Shown here: positions 14,550 through 20,776 of the stretch, in pieces
Position numbering within the stretch: position 1 is the stretch's first letter
Layout of the letters: every line of letters begins with the position of its first letter
NCBI GenBank assembly: GCA_022848805.1
Contig: JAJISI010000009.1
Location: 1 to 20,776, forward strand
From: Thermoplasmatota archaeon
GTDB lineage: Archaea; Thermoplasmatota; Thermoplasmata; UBA10834
Length of the DNA: 20,776 nucleotides
Direction of reading: 5' to 3'
Notes under the pieces: model-generated
Databases searched by the model: none
Told to the model about the DNA's origin: nothing
Seen by the model: the letters and a program-made list of their open reading frames with translations, nothing else
Translations under genes and position numbers: made by a program

Positions 14550-16373
14550 ATGCAAAATCCGATGCCTCCAGATGCCGCTAAAGAGATCGAGCATGTGAAA
14601 AGTCTCGTCGCGCGGCACTTCCCCGTTTATGATGTCCGAGTCAATTACGACGTTGTCGAATTCTACTGCAAGATTGATGAAGACTCGCTCGAGGAGTCGT
14701 TCGAGAGACTCAGAGAGGAGATGATTCCACAAGGATACATTCCGATGATCACCTACTTGAAAGGAGAGCACGTTCTGGTCGTTGGCAAGAAGACTTCAGC
14801 GAAGCACAGAAGCGCGTACGTGAACCTCGCAATGCTCATAATAACGCTCATCACGGTGACTTTCGCGGGCATCCTCTATTGGGGATCGTACGCAGAAGTC
14901 CCAGGCGACGAAGTCTACTCCCCCCATAACATAGCGATGAGCGTCCTCGTATTCACCCTGCCATTGCTGGCGATCCTAGGAGCACACGAACTTGCTCACT
15001 TCTTCGCTGCGAGAAAGAGAAGAGTGGCAGCGTCGCTGCCGTTCTTCATCCCGTCGATACCGCCGTTCGGGACCTTTGGCGCATTCATATCCCTTAGGGA
15101 CCCGATACCCCACAGGAAGGCTCTACTCGATATTGGCGTAGCCGGCCCTATAGCGGGCCTTCTGGTCGCCATAATGGTTGGCTTTGCAGGTCTGATGCTG
15201 ACCAACATGGAGGCCAAGGTCGTTCCTGACGACCTCGAGCCGGGTGATTCCCTGAGCATCGCCTTTCCCCTTATCTACATAGGTATCGAATACTTGGTGC
15301 CCATCGAGGGTGATTACCTGCTCCACCCGATGGCGTTCGCCGCCTGGGTCGGGTTCTGGGTGACTGCGATAAACCTACTGCCCGCTGGACAACTCGACGG
15401 AGGACATATCGCTAGAGCGGTTTTCGGCAAACATGCCAAGTACGCCAGCTGGGCCACCATCGCCGTGTTGATAGGACTGTCCTTTTTCTTTCTCGCATGG
15501 GTCATCCTGGCCATCCTAATACTCGTCATCGGAAGTAGGCATCCGCCACCCCTGAACGACATAAGCAAGCTCGACTCCAAGAGGAAGGCGTTGGGAATAT
15601 TCGCCTTCATCATACTTGTGCTGGCTTTCGTCCCCATACCGATGTGGGTAACGGAGATAGACCATTCTTTCGAAATGACGCCCTTGGGCGGGATCGACGA
15701 GACGCTATCCCCTGGAGAGACTGCCGTGCTATCCTTCTATGTCGAGAATCTTGGGAATGTAAAGAGCAACTTGACCATCGAATTCACGGACGCCCCGGCC
15801 GACTGGAATCTCCTACTCAAATCGTCCAATGAGAGTTCATCGAACTACTCTAGCGCGATCTCGTACCAACTCAATGTTTCCGAGAACATCAGCATCGACG
15901 CGAGCATCACACCCTCTGAGACGGCCGCTCCAGGAAACCAGACCATCACAATCACAGGGTATGCCCTGTCCCCGCAAGGGGAGGCCTACTTTGAGGGAGC
16001 CATCGAGTTCAACATCACAGTGGACGGTCCATCGCTCGACTTCTGGCTCCCCGAGAACAATTTATCCATCTCAGCCGGCGAGGAAGCGACGACAGGCATC
16101 CAAGTCAACAACACGGGGAACGGAACCGTTGAGATCGTTATGACGGCATTGAACCCGCCCTCGATGGTGGGTGTGGCCCTCTACGAAGATTCGCCCGATG
16201 TCAACTCGACGACGACCCTGAACCTGACCGTCACAGAACAGAGCAATTCGTCCTTCGAAGTGTTGATATTCGTTTCCACAGAGGCGGTACCCGGAGAGAC
16301 GATCTTACAGATTCAGGCCACATATCACGAGATTGTGCTGGAGACGATCGATATCACCATAATCATAGAGTGA
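14550..16373 (+). CDS. Site-2 protease (M50) with glycosylatable extracellular tail
   Basis: A 607-aa intramembrane zinc protease. A soluble N-terminal domain (1-85) is followed by membrane segments at about 88-111, 127-153, 191-217, 262-290, 298-328 and 347-365. The catalytic HExxH is HELAH (146-150) at the edge of the second segment, and the third zinc ligand is D283 in the LDG motif PAGQLDGGH. After the last helix comes a tail of about 240 residues (366-607) of beta-rich repeats resembling NEW3/CARDB-type surface domains (LSPGETAVLSFYVENLGN and ISAGEEATTGIQVNNTGN). It has about 13 Asn-X-Ser/Thr sequons. Site-2 proteases cleave membrane-anchored regulators; the ectodomain may sense envelope state or bind the S-layer. 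Its stop is 1 nt from the convergent trmG10 stop. Confidence 0.9.
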   Translation: MQNPMPPDAAKEIEHVKSLVARHFPVYDVRVNYDVVEFYCKIDEDSLEESFERLREEMIPQGYIPMITYLKGEHVLVVGKKTSAKHRSAYVNLAMLIITLITVTFAGILYWGSYAEVPGDEVYSPHNIAMSVLVFTLPLLAILGAHELAHFFAARKRRVAASLPFFIPSIPPFGTFGAFISLRDPIPHRKALLDIGVAGPIAGLLVAIMVGFAGLMLTNMEAKVVPDDLEPGDSLSIAFPLIYIGIEYLVPIEGDYLLHPMAFAAWVGFWVTAINLLPAGQLDGGHIARAVFGKHAKYASWATIAVLIGLSFFFLAWVILAILILVIGSRHPPPLNDISKLDSKRKALGIFAFIILVLAFVPIPMWVTEIDHSFEMTPLGGIDETLSPGETAVLSFYVENLGNVKSNLTIEFTDAPADWNLLLKSSNESSSNYSSAISYQLNVSENISIDASITPSETAAPGNQTITITGYALSPQGEAYFEGAIEFNITVDGPSLDFWLPENNLSISAGEEATTGIQVNNTGNGTVEIVMTALNPPSMVGVALYEDSPDVNSTTTLNLTVTEQSNSSFEVLIFVSTEAVPGETILQIQATYHEIVLETIDITIIIE

Positions 16374-16374
16374 G

Positions 16375-17364
16375 TCAGACCCTTCTTAGAACGCAGAAGT
16401 GACGTGTCAGAGACCTGTGGACCAACATGGGATGGACCTCGACCGTCTCGAAATCCTTGTTCCCCTCGAGGAGCAAGGGATCGTGCACCGCCATCGCTAT
16501 CCTGGAACCACTGTTCAAAACGTCAGCACACGCATCGAGTGACCGGGTGTACAGCTCCGGCAACGGCTCCCCGTCGGTACTCGTCGACCTGCCATAAGGC
16601 GGGTCGGTCGCGACGCCCGAGACATCCCCCACGACCTTCGATATCTCGCCGATATCGCACCTCAGCAGCTCGGCATCGATATCCAATGACCGCAGGTTCA
16701 TCCGGGCGCCTTCGACCATCCTCTGCGATATGTCCGTCCCGAGCGCATCACAACCCGCGAGCGATGCCTCCATGACTATCGCGCCAGTCCCGCAGAATGG
16801 GTCCAACAAACGGCCGCCTGGCCGCGTCCTCGTAAGGTTCACCAAAGCCCGCGCATACTTGGGATGGATGGATATCGGATGGTTGAACGGCAGATTACGA
16901 ACCTTTCTCCTCTCGTATGACGACCGGTCTATCCGTCCCATGCATCTACCAACGCATACCTGCTCGGAAAAGACGACGCGGACCTCAGACCGGGGAGAAT
17001 GTATGTCGACGCCCAAACGATTACGGAGCAACTCACCAACTGTGGCGTTGGTACCCTCAAGGTCGACCTCTGGAAAGGAAGTGCCGACCCTCGTGGAATG
17101 CACGCAAACGGGGCCCGGGACATCGATATCCCTGACTGTATCCGTCAACTCGTCCGGCGCACATGAGAAGAGATGTTCCGAGACGCAGTGACACAATGCC
17201 AGACGCTCGGAGAGGGCAGCGGGGTCCGCCTCGGTCTCGATGACGACCACTCCGGGCTCCTCGGATACTATCGATGCGGCGCCGCCTAGCGTCTCCGCCG
17301 TGGAAATTGCCTCTGATCGAGCGAGCGACTCGCACTCCATCGAGAGCTCAAGGAGCAGCCTCAC
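16375..17364 (-). CDS. trmG10: tRNA (guanine-10-N2) methyltransferase, Trm-G10/Trm11 type
   Basis: A 329-aa protein starting at GTG (17362-17364). The N-terminal half (about 1-150) fits a THUMP-containing RNA-binding module. The C-terminal half is a Rossmann methyltransferase: LLDPFCGTGAIVMEA (186-200) binds SAM, GTDIS follows, and TDPPYGRS (253-260) is the D-P-P-Y catalytic motif of N2-guanine amino-methyltransferases. Archaeal members methylate G10 of tRNA to m2G/m2,2G. It lies 39 bp downstream of radA on the same strand and is probably cotranscribed. A general DNA or RNA amino-methyltransferase cannot be excluded, but the length and domain order favour Trm-G10. Confidence 0.83.
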   Translation of the reverse strand: MRLLLELSMECESLARSEAISTAETLGGAASIVSEEPGVVVIETEADPAALSERLALCHCVSEHLFSCAPDELTDTVRDIDVPGPVCVHSTRVGTSFPEVDLEGTNATVGELLRNRLGVDIHSPRSEVRVVFSEQVCVGRCMGRIDRSSYERRKVRNLPFNHPISIHPKYARALVNLTRTRPGGRLLDPFCGTGAIVMEASLAGCDALGTDISQRMVEGARMNLRSLDIDAELLRCDIGEISKVVGDVSGVATDPPYGRSTSTDGEPLPELYTRSLDACADVLNSGSRIAMAVHDPLLLEGNKDFETVEVHPMLVHRSLTRHFCVLRRV

Positions 17365-17403
17365 GGAATGGCGAGATGCTACGGTCTGGATAAAGGCTTC
17401 GCC

Positions 17404-18867
17404 TCAGTCGCCGATGCCGGCCTCAGATACTTGGAACACAGCCTCCGCCTCCGGCAGGTTCGGCGAGTCGATGAGCCTGGCGATGCGCTTGCCCCCCTTG
17501 CTCTTCCTGAGATATATCCTGAATGTCGCCGTGTGGCCCACGATGTGCCCTCCTATGGGTCTGGTGGGATCGCCGAAGAACGCGTCGGGCTTCGCAGAGA
17601 CCTGGTTGGTCACGGCTATCACGGCGTTGTGGACATCGCCGAAGCGCAGGAGGGCGTGCATGTGCTTGTTCAGCATCTGCTGCCTCTCGGCTAGGGCCCC
17701 CCTTCCGATGTACTCAGCCCGGAAATGGGCCGTAAGAGAGTCGACTATCAGCAATCTAACGGGCGTATCCTTCGCCTCTTCGAACGCCTTATCCAGGAGT
17801 AGCATCTGATGGTGACTGTTGTATGCGCGGGCTACATGGATCTTCTTGAGCACATCGCCCGGGTCCATGTCGGCTGCCTCCGACATCTGGGTTATCCTCT
17901 CGGGCCTGAAGGTCTGCTCCGTATCGATCATTATGGTATGTGCGTCCAACCCCCCCTCGTCCACCGGCTTCGCGCAGTTGACCGCCAGCTGATGGCATAT
18001 CTGCGTGTTGTGGAGTACCGTGGGCAGGTTGCCCCCGACGAACGAATGGGTGCCTGGCACGACAAGGTCGTAAACGAAATCGTCATGGGTGAACGGGAGA
18101 ACTGACGACACCTCGTCCCATGAGAGGGTATCATCGTTCATCCCCCCGCAGGCGTCGTCATACGATCTCGATGAGGTCGGCACGGCGATGAGGTCTCCAG
18201 AACGGATCTCCCATGTCGGCATCCAAGAGATGTCCGGCCCGCGCATAACCAGAAGCTTGTGAGGACCCGTAAGCTCGAGGTTCCTGCCTCCGGTCGTCGA
18301 GACCTCGAACATGAGCATGACGCGTTCGCGGTATATCGCAGCGGCGGAGGAACGCTCCAGCTTACCACCAGCGAGGCTGGGGACCTCGACGCCGTTCAGA
18401 GGGACGACATGTCCCGAATCGAACGGCACGGCCATCCCACGTCCCAGCCGTTGATACATCCTAGAGATCTCCTCGACCCGCGGTTCGCCATCGGCTAGGT
18501 AGAGCACCTCGGTGCGCGGCGAGACGCACTTCCCCGAGCCGTATTCGCCGAAGAACTCGGTGATGGCCCGAGACTCGAACCCACCGCCCATCAGATCGTC
18601 CAGCGATTTCGAGCCGGAAGGAAGCTTCGCGATGCTCTTCCTGCGTTCGAGGAGCATCTCGCCCGTCTCGAAGCCGCCAACATCCGCGAGTTTCTTGGCA
18701 GCGGCTATTATCTTCGCTGCTGTGGAATCCCCTATCTCGGCCAGTTCGGCGAGGTTCCTAGGTGAATCTACCGCGATCATCATGATGTCGTTGTACCCAG
18801 CCTCCTTCAGCTTCTCCAAGATGGCTGGACCGACACCTGGGAGTTTCGAAATCTCCTCCTCCGACAT
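17404..18867 (-). CDS. radA: RadA recombinase with an in-frame intein
   Basis: The 487-aa precursor is 313 aa of RadA plus a 174-aa intein. The N-terminal part has the helix-hairpin-helix domain (about 5-55: SKLPGVGPAILEKLKEAGY). The ATPase core has Walker A GEYGSGK (107-113), interrupted directly after its Lys, and resumes T288-QICHQLAVNCA. Walker B is RLLIVDSLT (371-379), and the conserved ends PIGGHIVGHTATFRIYLRKS and FQVSEAGIGD are intact. RadA forms filaments on single-stranded DNA and drives homologous recombination, with ATP as cofactor. Until the intein is spliced out, the Thr of the P-loop is 174 residues away, so the precursor should not bind ATP. It is divergent from the membrane-protein gene and followed by trmG10. 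The leader contains GGAGGTTGCAGGTG. Confidence 0.96.
   Translation of the reverse strand: MSEEEISKLPGVGPAILEKLKEAGYNDIMMIAVDSPRNLAELAEIGDSTAAKIIAAAKKLADVGGFETGEMLLERRKSIAKLPSGSKSLDDLMGGGFESRAITEFFGEYGSGKCVSPRTEVLYLADGEPRVEEISRMYQRLGRGMAVPFDSGHVVPLNGVEVPSLAGGKLERSSAAAIYRERVMLMFEVSTTGGRNLELTGPHKLLVMRGPDISWMPTWEIRSGDLIAVPTSSRSYDDACGGMNDDTLSWDEVSSVLPFTHDDFVYDLVVPGTHSFVGGNLPTVLHNTQICHQLAVNCAKPVDEGGLDAHTIMIDTEQTFRPERITQMSEAADMDPGDVLKKIHVARAYNSHHQMLLLDKAFEEAKDTPVRLLIVDSLTAHFRAEYIGRGALAERQQMLNKHMHALLRFGDVHNAVIAVTNQVSAKPDAFFGDPTRPIGGHIVGHTATFRIYLRKSKGGKRIARLIDSPNLPEAEAVFQVSEAGIGD
18007..18528 (-). mobile_element. Mini-intein in the RadA Walker A motif
   Basis: Residues 114-287 of the precursor. The intein begins at Cys (TGC, 18526-18528) straight after GSGK and ends His-Asn (AAC, 18007-18009), with Thr as the first residue of the C-extein. 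Block A is CVSPRTEVLYL; block B has the T-x-x-H signature in LELTGPHKLLV; block F is VYDLVVPGTHSFVGG; block G is NLPTVLHN. Between blocks B and F only about 55 residues remain, with no LAGLIDADG-type homing endonuclease motif, so this is a minimal splicing element. The insertion point matches the one I recall for the Pyrococcus horikoshii RadA mini-intein. All visible splicing residues are present, so it should be active. Confidence 0.95.
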
Positions 18868-18907
18868 TGAGATTCAACACCTGCAACCTCCAAGACCAGC
18901 CACGCGG

Positions 18908-18915
18908 AATATAAG
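18908..18915 (-). promoter_or_regulatory. TATA box of radA
   Basis: Minus-strand CTTATATT is centred about 45 bp before the radA ATG at 18867. Initiation about 25 bp downstream would give a leader of about 20 nt. It is the same core as at the cPGS-like gene and the lipid operon. The rest of the 184-bp divergent gap has no recognisable gene. Confidence 0.5.
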
Positions 18916-19019
18916 CGTATTGATTGGAGGTACGCGAAAGTGGGGGGACGATCCCGTCACGCAAGACCGAGTACGCCCCCGAACGACCGTCCGGATAGGT
19001 GCTGGCTGGCACCAAAAGG

Positions 19020-19027
19020 TATTAAAT
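19020..19027 (+). promoter_or_regulatory. TATA box of the membrane-protein gene
   Basis: TATTAAAT is centred about 28 bp before the ATG at 19052, preceded by a purine run (ACCAAAAGG) that could be the BRE. The spacing predicts a leaderless or near-leaderless mRNA and supports this start codon. Confidence 0.6.
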
Positions 19028-19051
19028 AGGCTTTGCTCTTCGAGGGATGCT

Positions 19052-19828
19052 ATGGCCAAGAAGCGGAAGAAGGACAAGGCGAAGAAGGAGGAGGAGTACG
19101 AGTTCAAGCCTCCTGAATTCGATGAGAAGGAGTTCATAAAGAAGGAACTCAGAGACACAAAGACCGTTCTCATCACCGTAGGCTACGCGGCGTTCTTCGG
19201 GGTCATGGCCACTGCGCTCGCTCACATTTCGAACAACCTCATAGGCCTTTCCTTCCTCCTAGTATTCGTCGGCCTCTACTCGCTCAAGTACTTCTACCCG
19301 TTCCTTAGGATCAATACGGAGGATTTCCAGAAGAAGAACTGGGCAGGGAATGTGGCGTGGTTCTTCCTGACGTTCCTAGCCGTTTGGATACTGACCTTCA
19401 ACTTCCCCATATCGGACCATGCCAACCCAAAAGTCGAGGACATCGTGGTATGGGTGACCAACGAGGACACCGGCAACATCACGGCGATCGACTACGTCTA
19501 TGTCTCCAACCAGGGAAGTTACGGATGGGTCCCACGCGACGGCGGGGAGCTCGACGGCCTGATCACGGCGAACGAGAACTTCACAGTGAATATCACGGCC
19601 CGCGTAACGGACAACGGAAATCTCAGGATCGCGGAGATATGTGTCGGCAACGTGGAAGGCACCTACTCGGATATGGATGAGGATGCCGACATCCTCAACA
19701 GGTTCGACCATGAGATAGGCGGGGAGGACCTCGATGGCTTGTCGGGACTGTTCTTCTTCATCCACGCCGTGGACGACCACGACAACGAGATCACATTCAT
19801 ACCCACGGGTAGCATACCATTGGTGTAA
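19052..19828 (+). CDS. Three-helix membrane protein with outer domain, unknown function
   Basis: A 258-aa protein. The frame is open far upstream to 18512, but that part is antisense to radA; the ATG at 19052 is supported by the TATA box 28 bp before it. The N-terminus is a highly charged Lys/Glu segment (1-36: MAKKRKKDKAKKEEEYEF). Three membrane segments follow at about 38-57, 62-85 and 98-118, giving a cytoplasmic N-terminus and an outer C-terminus by the positive-inside rule. The outer 140-residue domain is beta-rich and acidic (WVTNEDTGNITAIDYVYV, GELDGLITANENFTVN) with three N-glycosylation sequons, and may be an Ig-like or surface module. I do not recognise a named family. It may take part in envelope structure. 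Confidence 0.65.
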   Translation: MAKKRKKDKAKKEEEYEFKPPEFDEKEFIKKELRDTKTVLITVGYAAFFGVMATALAHISNNLIGLSFLLVFVGLYSLKYFYPFLRINTEDFQKKNWAGNVAWFFLTFLAVWILTFNFPISDHANPKVEDIVVWVTNEDTGNITAIDYVYVSNQGSYGWVPRDGGELDGLITANENFTVNITARVTDNGNLRIAEICVGNVEGTYSDMDEDADILNRFDHEIGGEDLDGLSGLFFFIHAVDDHDNEITFIPTGSIPLV

Positions 19829-19847
19829 TAGGCGGACCGTCGTGCCG

Positions 19848-20776
19848 CTACCGCTCCCAGGGGGAGGTCTCGTCGAGGTAGTGCGTCATCACGCCGGCAT
19901 ATCTTCTGGCCAGTAGCTGGTCGCCGGACTCGACCATGAAGGACTTGATATTCTTCACATCCTTGCCGAGCGTCAGGGAGGATATCATCTCCTTCAGAAG
20001 GGCGTCAGCCCGGGTCTGCTTCCGCTCCGCGACCACGTACCATCTCCCCCCATCCTTGTATGGCTTGGAGAGTCCAGCATGGTCCCACTTGGCGCGGAAC
20101 TCAACCTCGTTCGGCGAGCCCACGAAAGGGCCTCTGTGTACCCGCTCACGCGGCAGTCGTATGGAAGAGAGCTCGATCAGGAGGGTCACTTCGTCTTCGA
20201 CAGACATCGTGGTCCCGACGACCTCGAAGTCGCTCCGCTTCAGAAGGGCGGTCATGGAAGTCAGGGATTTTCTCAGCTGAGGGTATAACACGTCGTCTAT
20301 GAGGTCGAGCCGCTCGAACGACACCACGGTCATATTCTCCAGCCGATCCCCGGCGGCCTTCGCGATCCTCGCCTTCGGCCACTTCTTCGGCTCCGCCGGG
20401 AAGAAGAACTTCGCGTCTGGACCAGCTAGGTACGCCCTCGATGCCAGGATGAACCTCATGAGGGCGTCCGTGGAGACGGCTGACGCCACGTTCCTCTCGC
20501 CGTCCACAGGATCGACGAACGTCAACGGCTCGGGGAACTCCCTGCCTGGGTGGTCCGGAAGCTCGAACGCCGCCCCCTCGGTCCAGCTGGAGGCCTCCTT
20601 GAGCACTTGCTCGAACGTGCCGAAGCGTATGACGAGGAGCTCGCACAGGTAGCCGGAGAATCCCTGGACCTTCGCTTCCGCACCGTAGCAGCCGATGCCC
20701 TTCATGAAGCGTTTCAGCAACCTCACCTGGTCGTGCTGGCCGCGCTTCAGGTGCGCCTTCACGAATTCAGTGTGGA
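19848..20776 (-). CDS. cca: CCA-adding enzyme (archaeal class I), C-terminal part
   Basis: The frame is open to the window edge (codons for HTEF precede the internal GTG at 20762), so the N-terminal catalytic part with the nucleotidyltransferase Asp residues lies outside. About 309 of the roughly 440 residues are present. GFSGYLCELLVIRFGTFEQVL and FVDPVDGERNVASAVS are diagnostic of archaeal CCA tRNA nucleotidyltransferase, and the tail has the RNA-binding middle and end domains. The enzyme adds CCA to tRNA 3' ends; the tRNA-Leu in this window lacks an encoded CCA, so it needs this activity. It is convergent with the membrane-protein gene, with 19 bp between the stops. Confidence 0.9.
   Translation of the reverse strand, partial: HTEFVKAHLKRGQHDQVRLLKRFMKGIGCYGAEAKVQGFSGYLCELLVIRFGTFEQVLKEASSWTEGAAFELPDHPGREFPEPLTFVDPVDGERNVASAVSTDALMRFILASRAYLAGPDAKFFFPAEPKKWPKARIAKAAGDRLENMTVVSFERLDLIDDVLYPQLRKSLTSMTALLKRSDFEVVGTTMSVEDEVTLLIELSSIRLPRERVHRGPFVGSPNEVEFRAKWDHAGLSKPYKDGGRWYVVAERKQTRADALLKEMISSLTLGKDVKNIKSFMVESGDQLLARRYAGVMTHYLDETSPWER

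Noticed and set aside
18512..19051. Upstream extension of the membrane-protein frame by 180 codons
   Set aside because: It runs antisense through radA and across its own TATA box; the ATG at 19052 is 28 bp after that box.
1..20776. CRISPR arrays, IS elements, rRNA genes or replication origins
   Set aside because: No spaced direct repeats, transposase motifs, rRNA core sequences or origin-type repeats were seen on reading the window.

Overview
The window is chromosomal DNA of an archaeon. The evidence is two consecutive archaeal ether-lipid enzymes (GGGP synthase and a UbiA-type DGGGP synthase), RadA in place of RecA, a class I (archaeal) CCA-adding enzyme, a Trm-G10-type tRNA methyltransferase, a tRNA-Leu whose intron folds into a bulge-helix-bulge, and AT-rich TATA-like boxes about 27 bp before several start codons. 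The gene mix (folate-type MetF and fused PurH, a GvpD/KaiC-like ATPase, soluble PAS-rich kinases, surface proteins rich in N-glycosylation sequons) best fits a Thermoplasmata/Thermoplasmatota-like lineage. That placement is inference. Strands are mixed, genes are densely packed, and there is no sign of a plasmid, prophage, IS element or CRISPR.

Layout. 1-4110 (+): 3' part of metF, a DUF885 metallopeptidase-like protein, and bifunctional purH. 4145-6149 (-): a winged-helix regulator followed by a two-domain GvpD/KaiC-like ATPase whose second P-loop is lost. 6150-6449: a 300-bp gap with nested inverted repeats. 6450-6824 (+): Zn-ribbon/OB-like protein, overlapping at its 3' end a convergent double-ACT protein (6771-7700, -). 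7761-8153 (-): a Zn-ribbon protein. 8311-9621 (+): a cyclic 2,3-diphosphoglycerate synthetase-family GTPase. 9670-9776 (+): tRNA-Leu(UAA) with a 22-nt intron. 9866-12484 (-): a soluble REC-PAS4-histidine kinase. 12658-14457 (-): DGGGP synthase, GGGP synthase and a 49-aa Zn-finger protein. 14550-16373 (+): a site-2 protease with a large extracellular tail. 16375-18867 (-): radA, interrupted in its Walker A motif by a mini-intein, then trmG10. 19052-19828 (+): a three-helix membrane protein with an outer domain. 19848-20776 (-): CCA-adding enzyme, cut by the window edge.

How the genes fit together. MetF and PurH both depend on tetrahydrofolate-type C1 carriers, which suggests that this archaeon uses folate rather than only methanopterin chemistry. 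The lipid pair performs two successive steps that join isoprenoid chains to glycerol-1-phosphate. TrmG10, the intron-bearing tRNA and the CCA enzyme are tRNA-maturation functions, though they are not one operon. The strongest special signals are the RadA mini-intein, the tRNA intron, the ATPase/regulator pair and the site-2 protease with a glycosylatable ectodomain.
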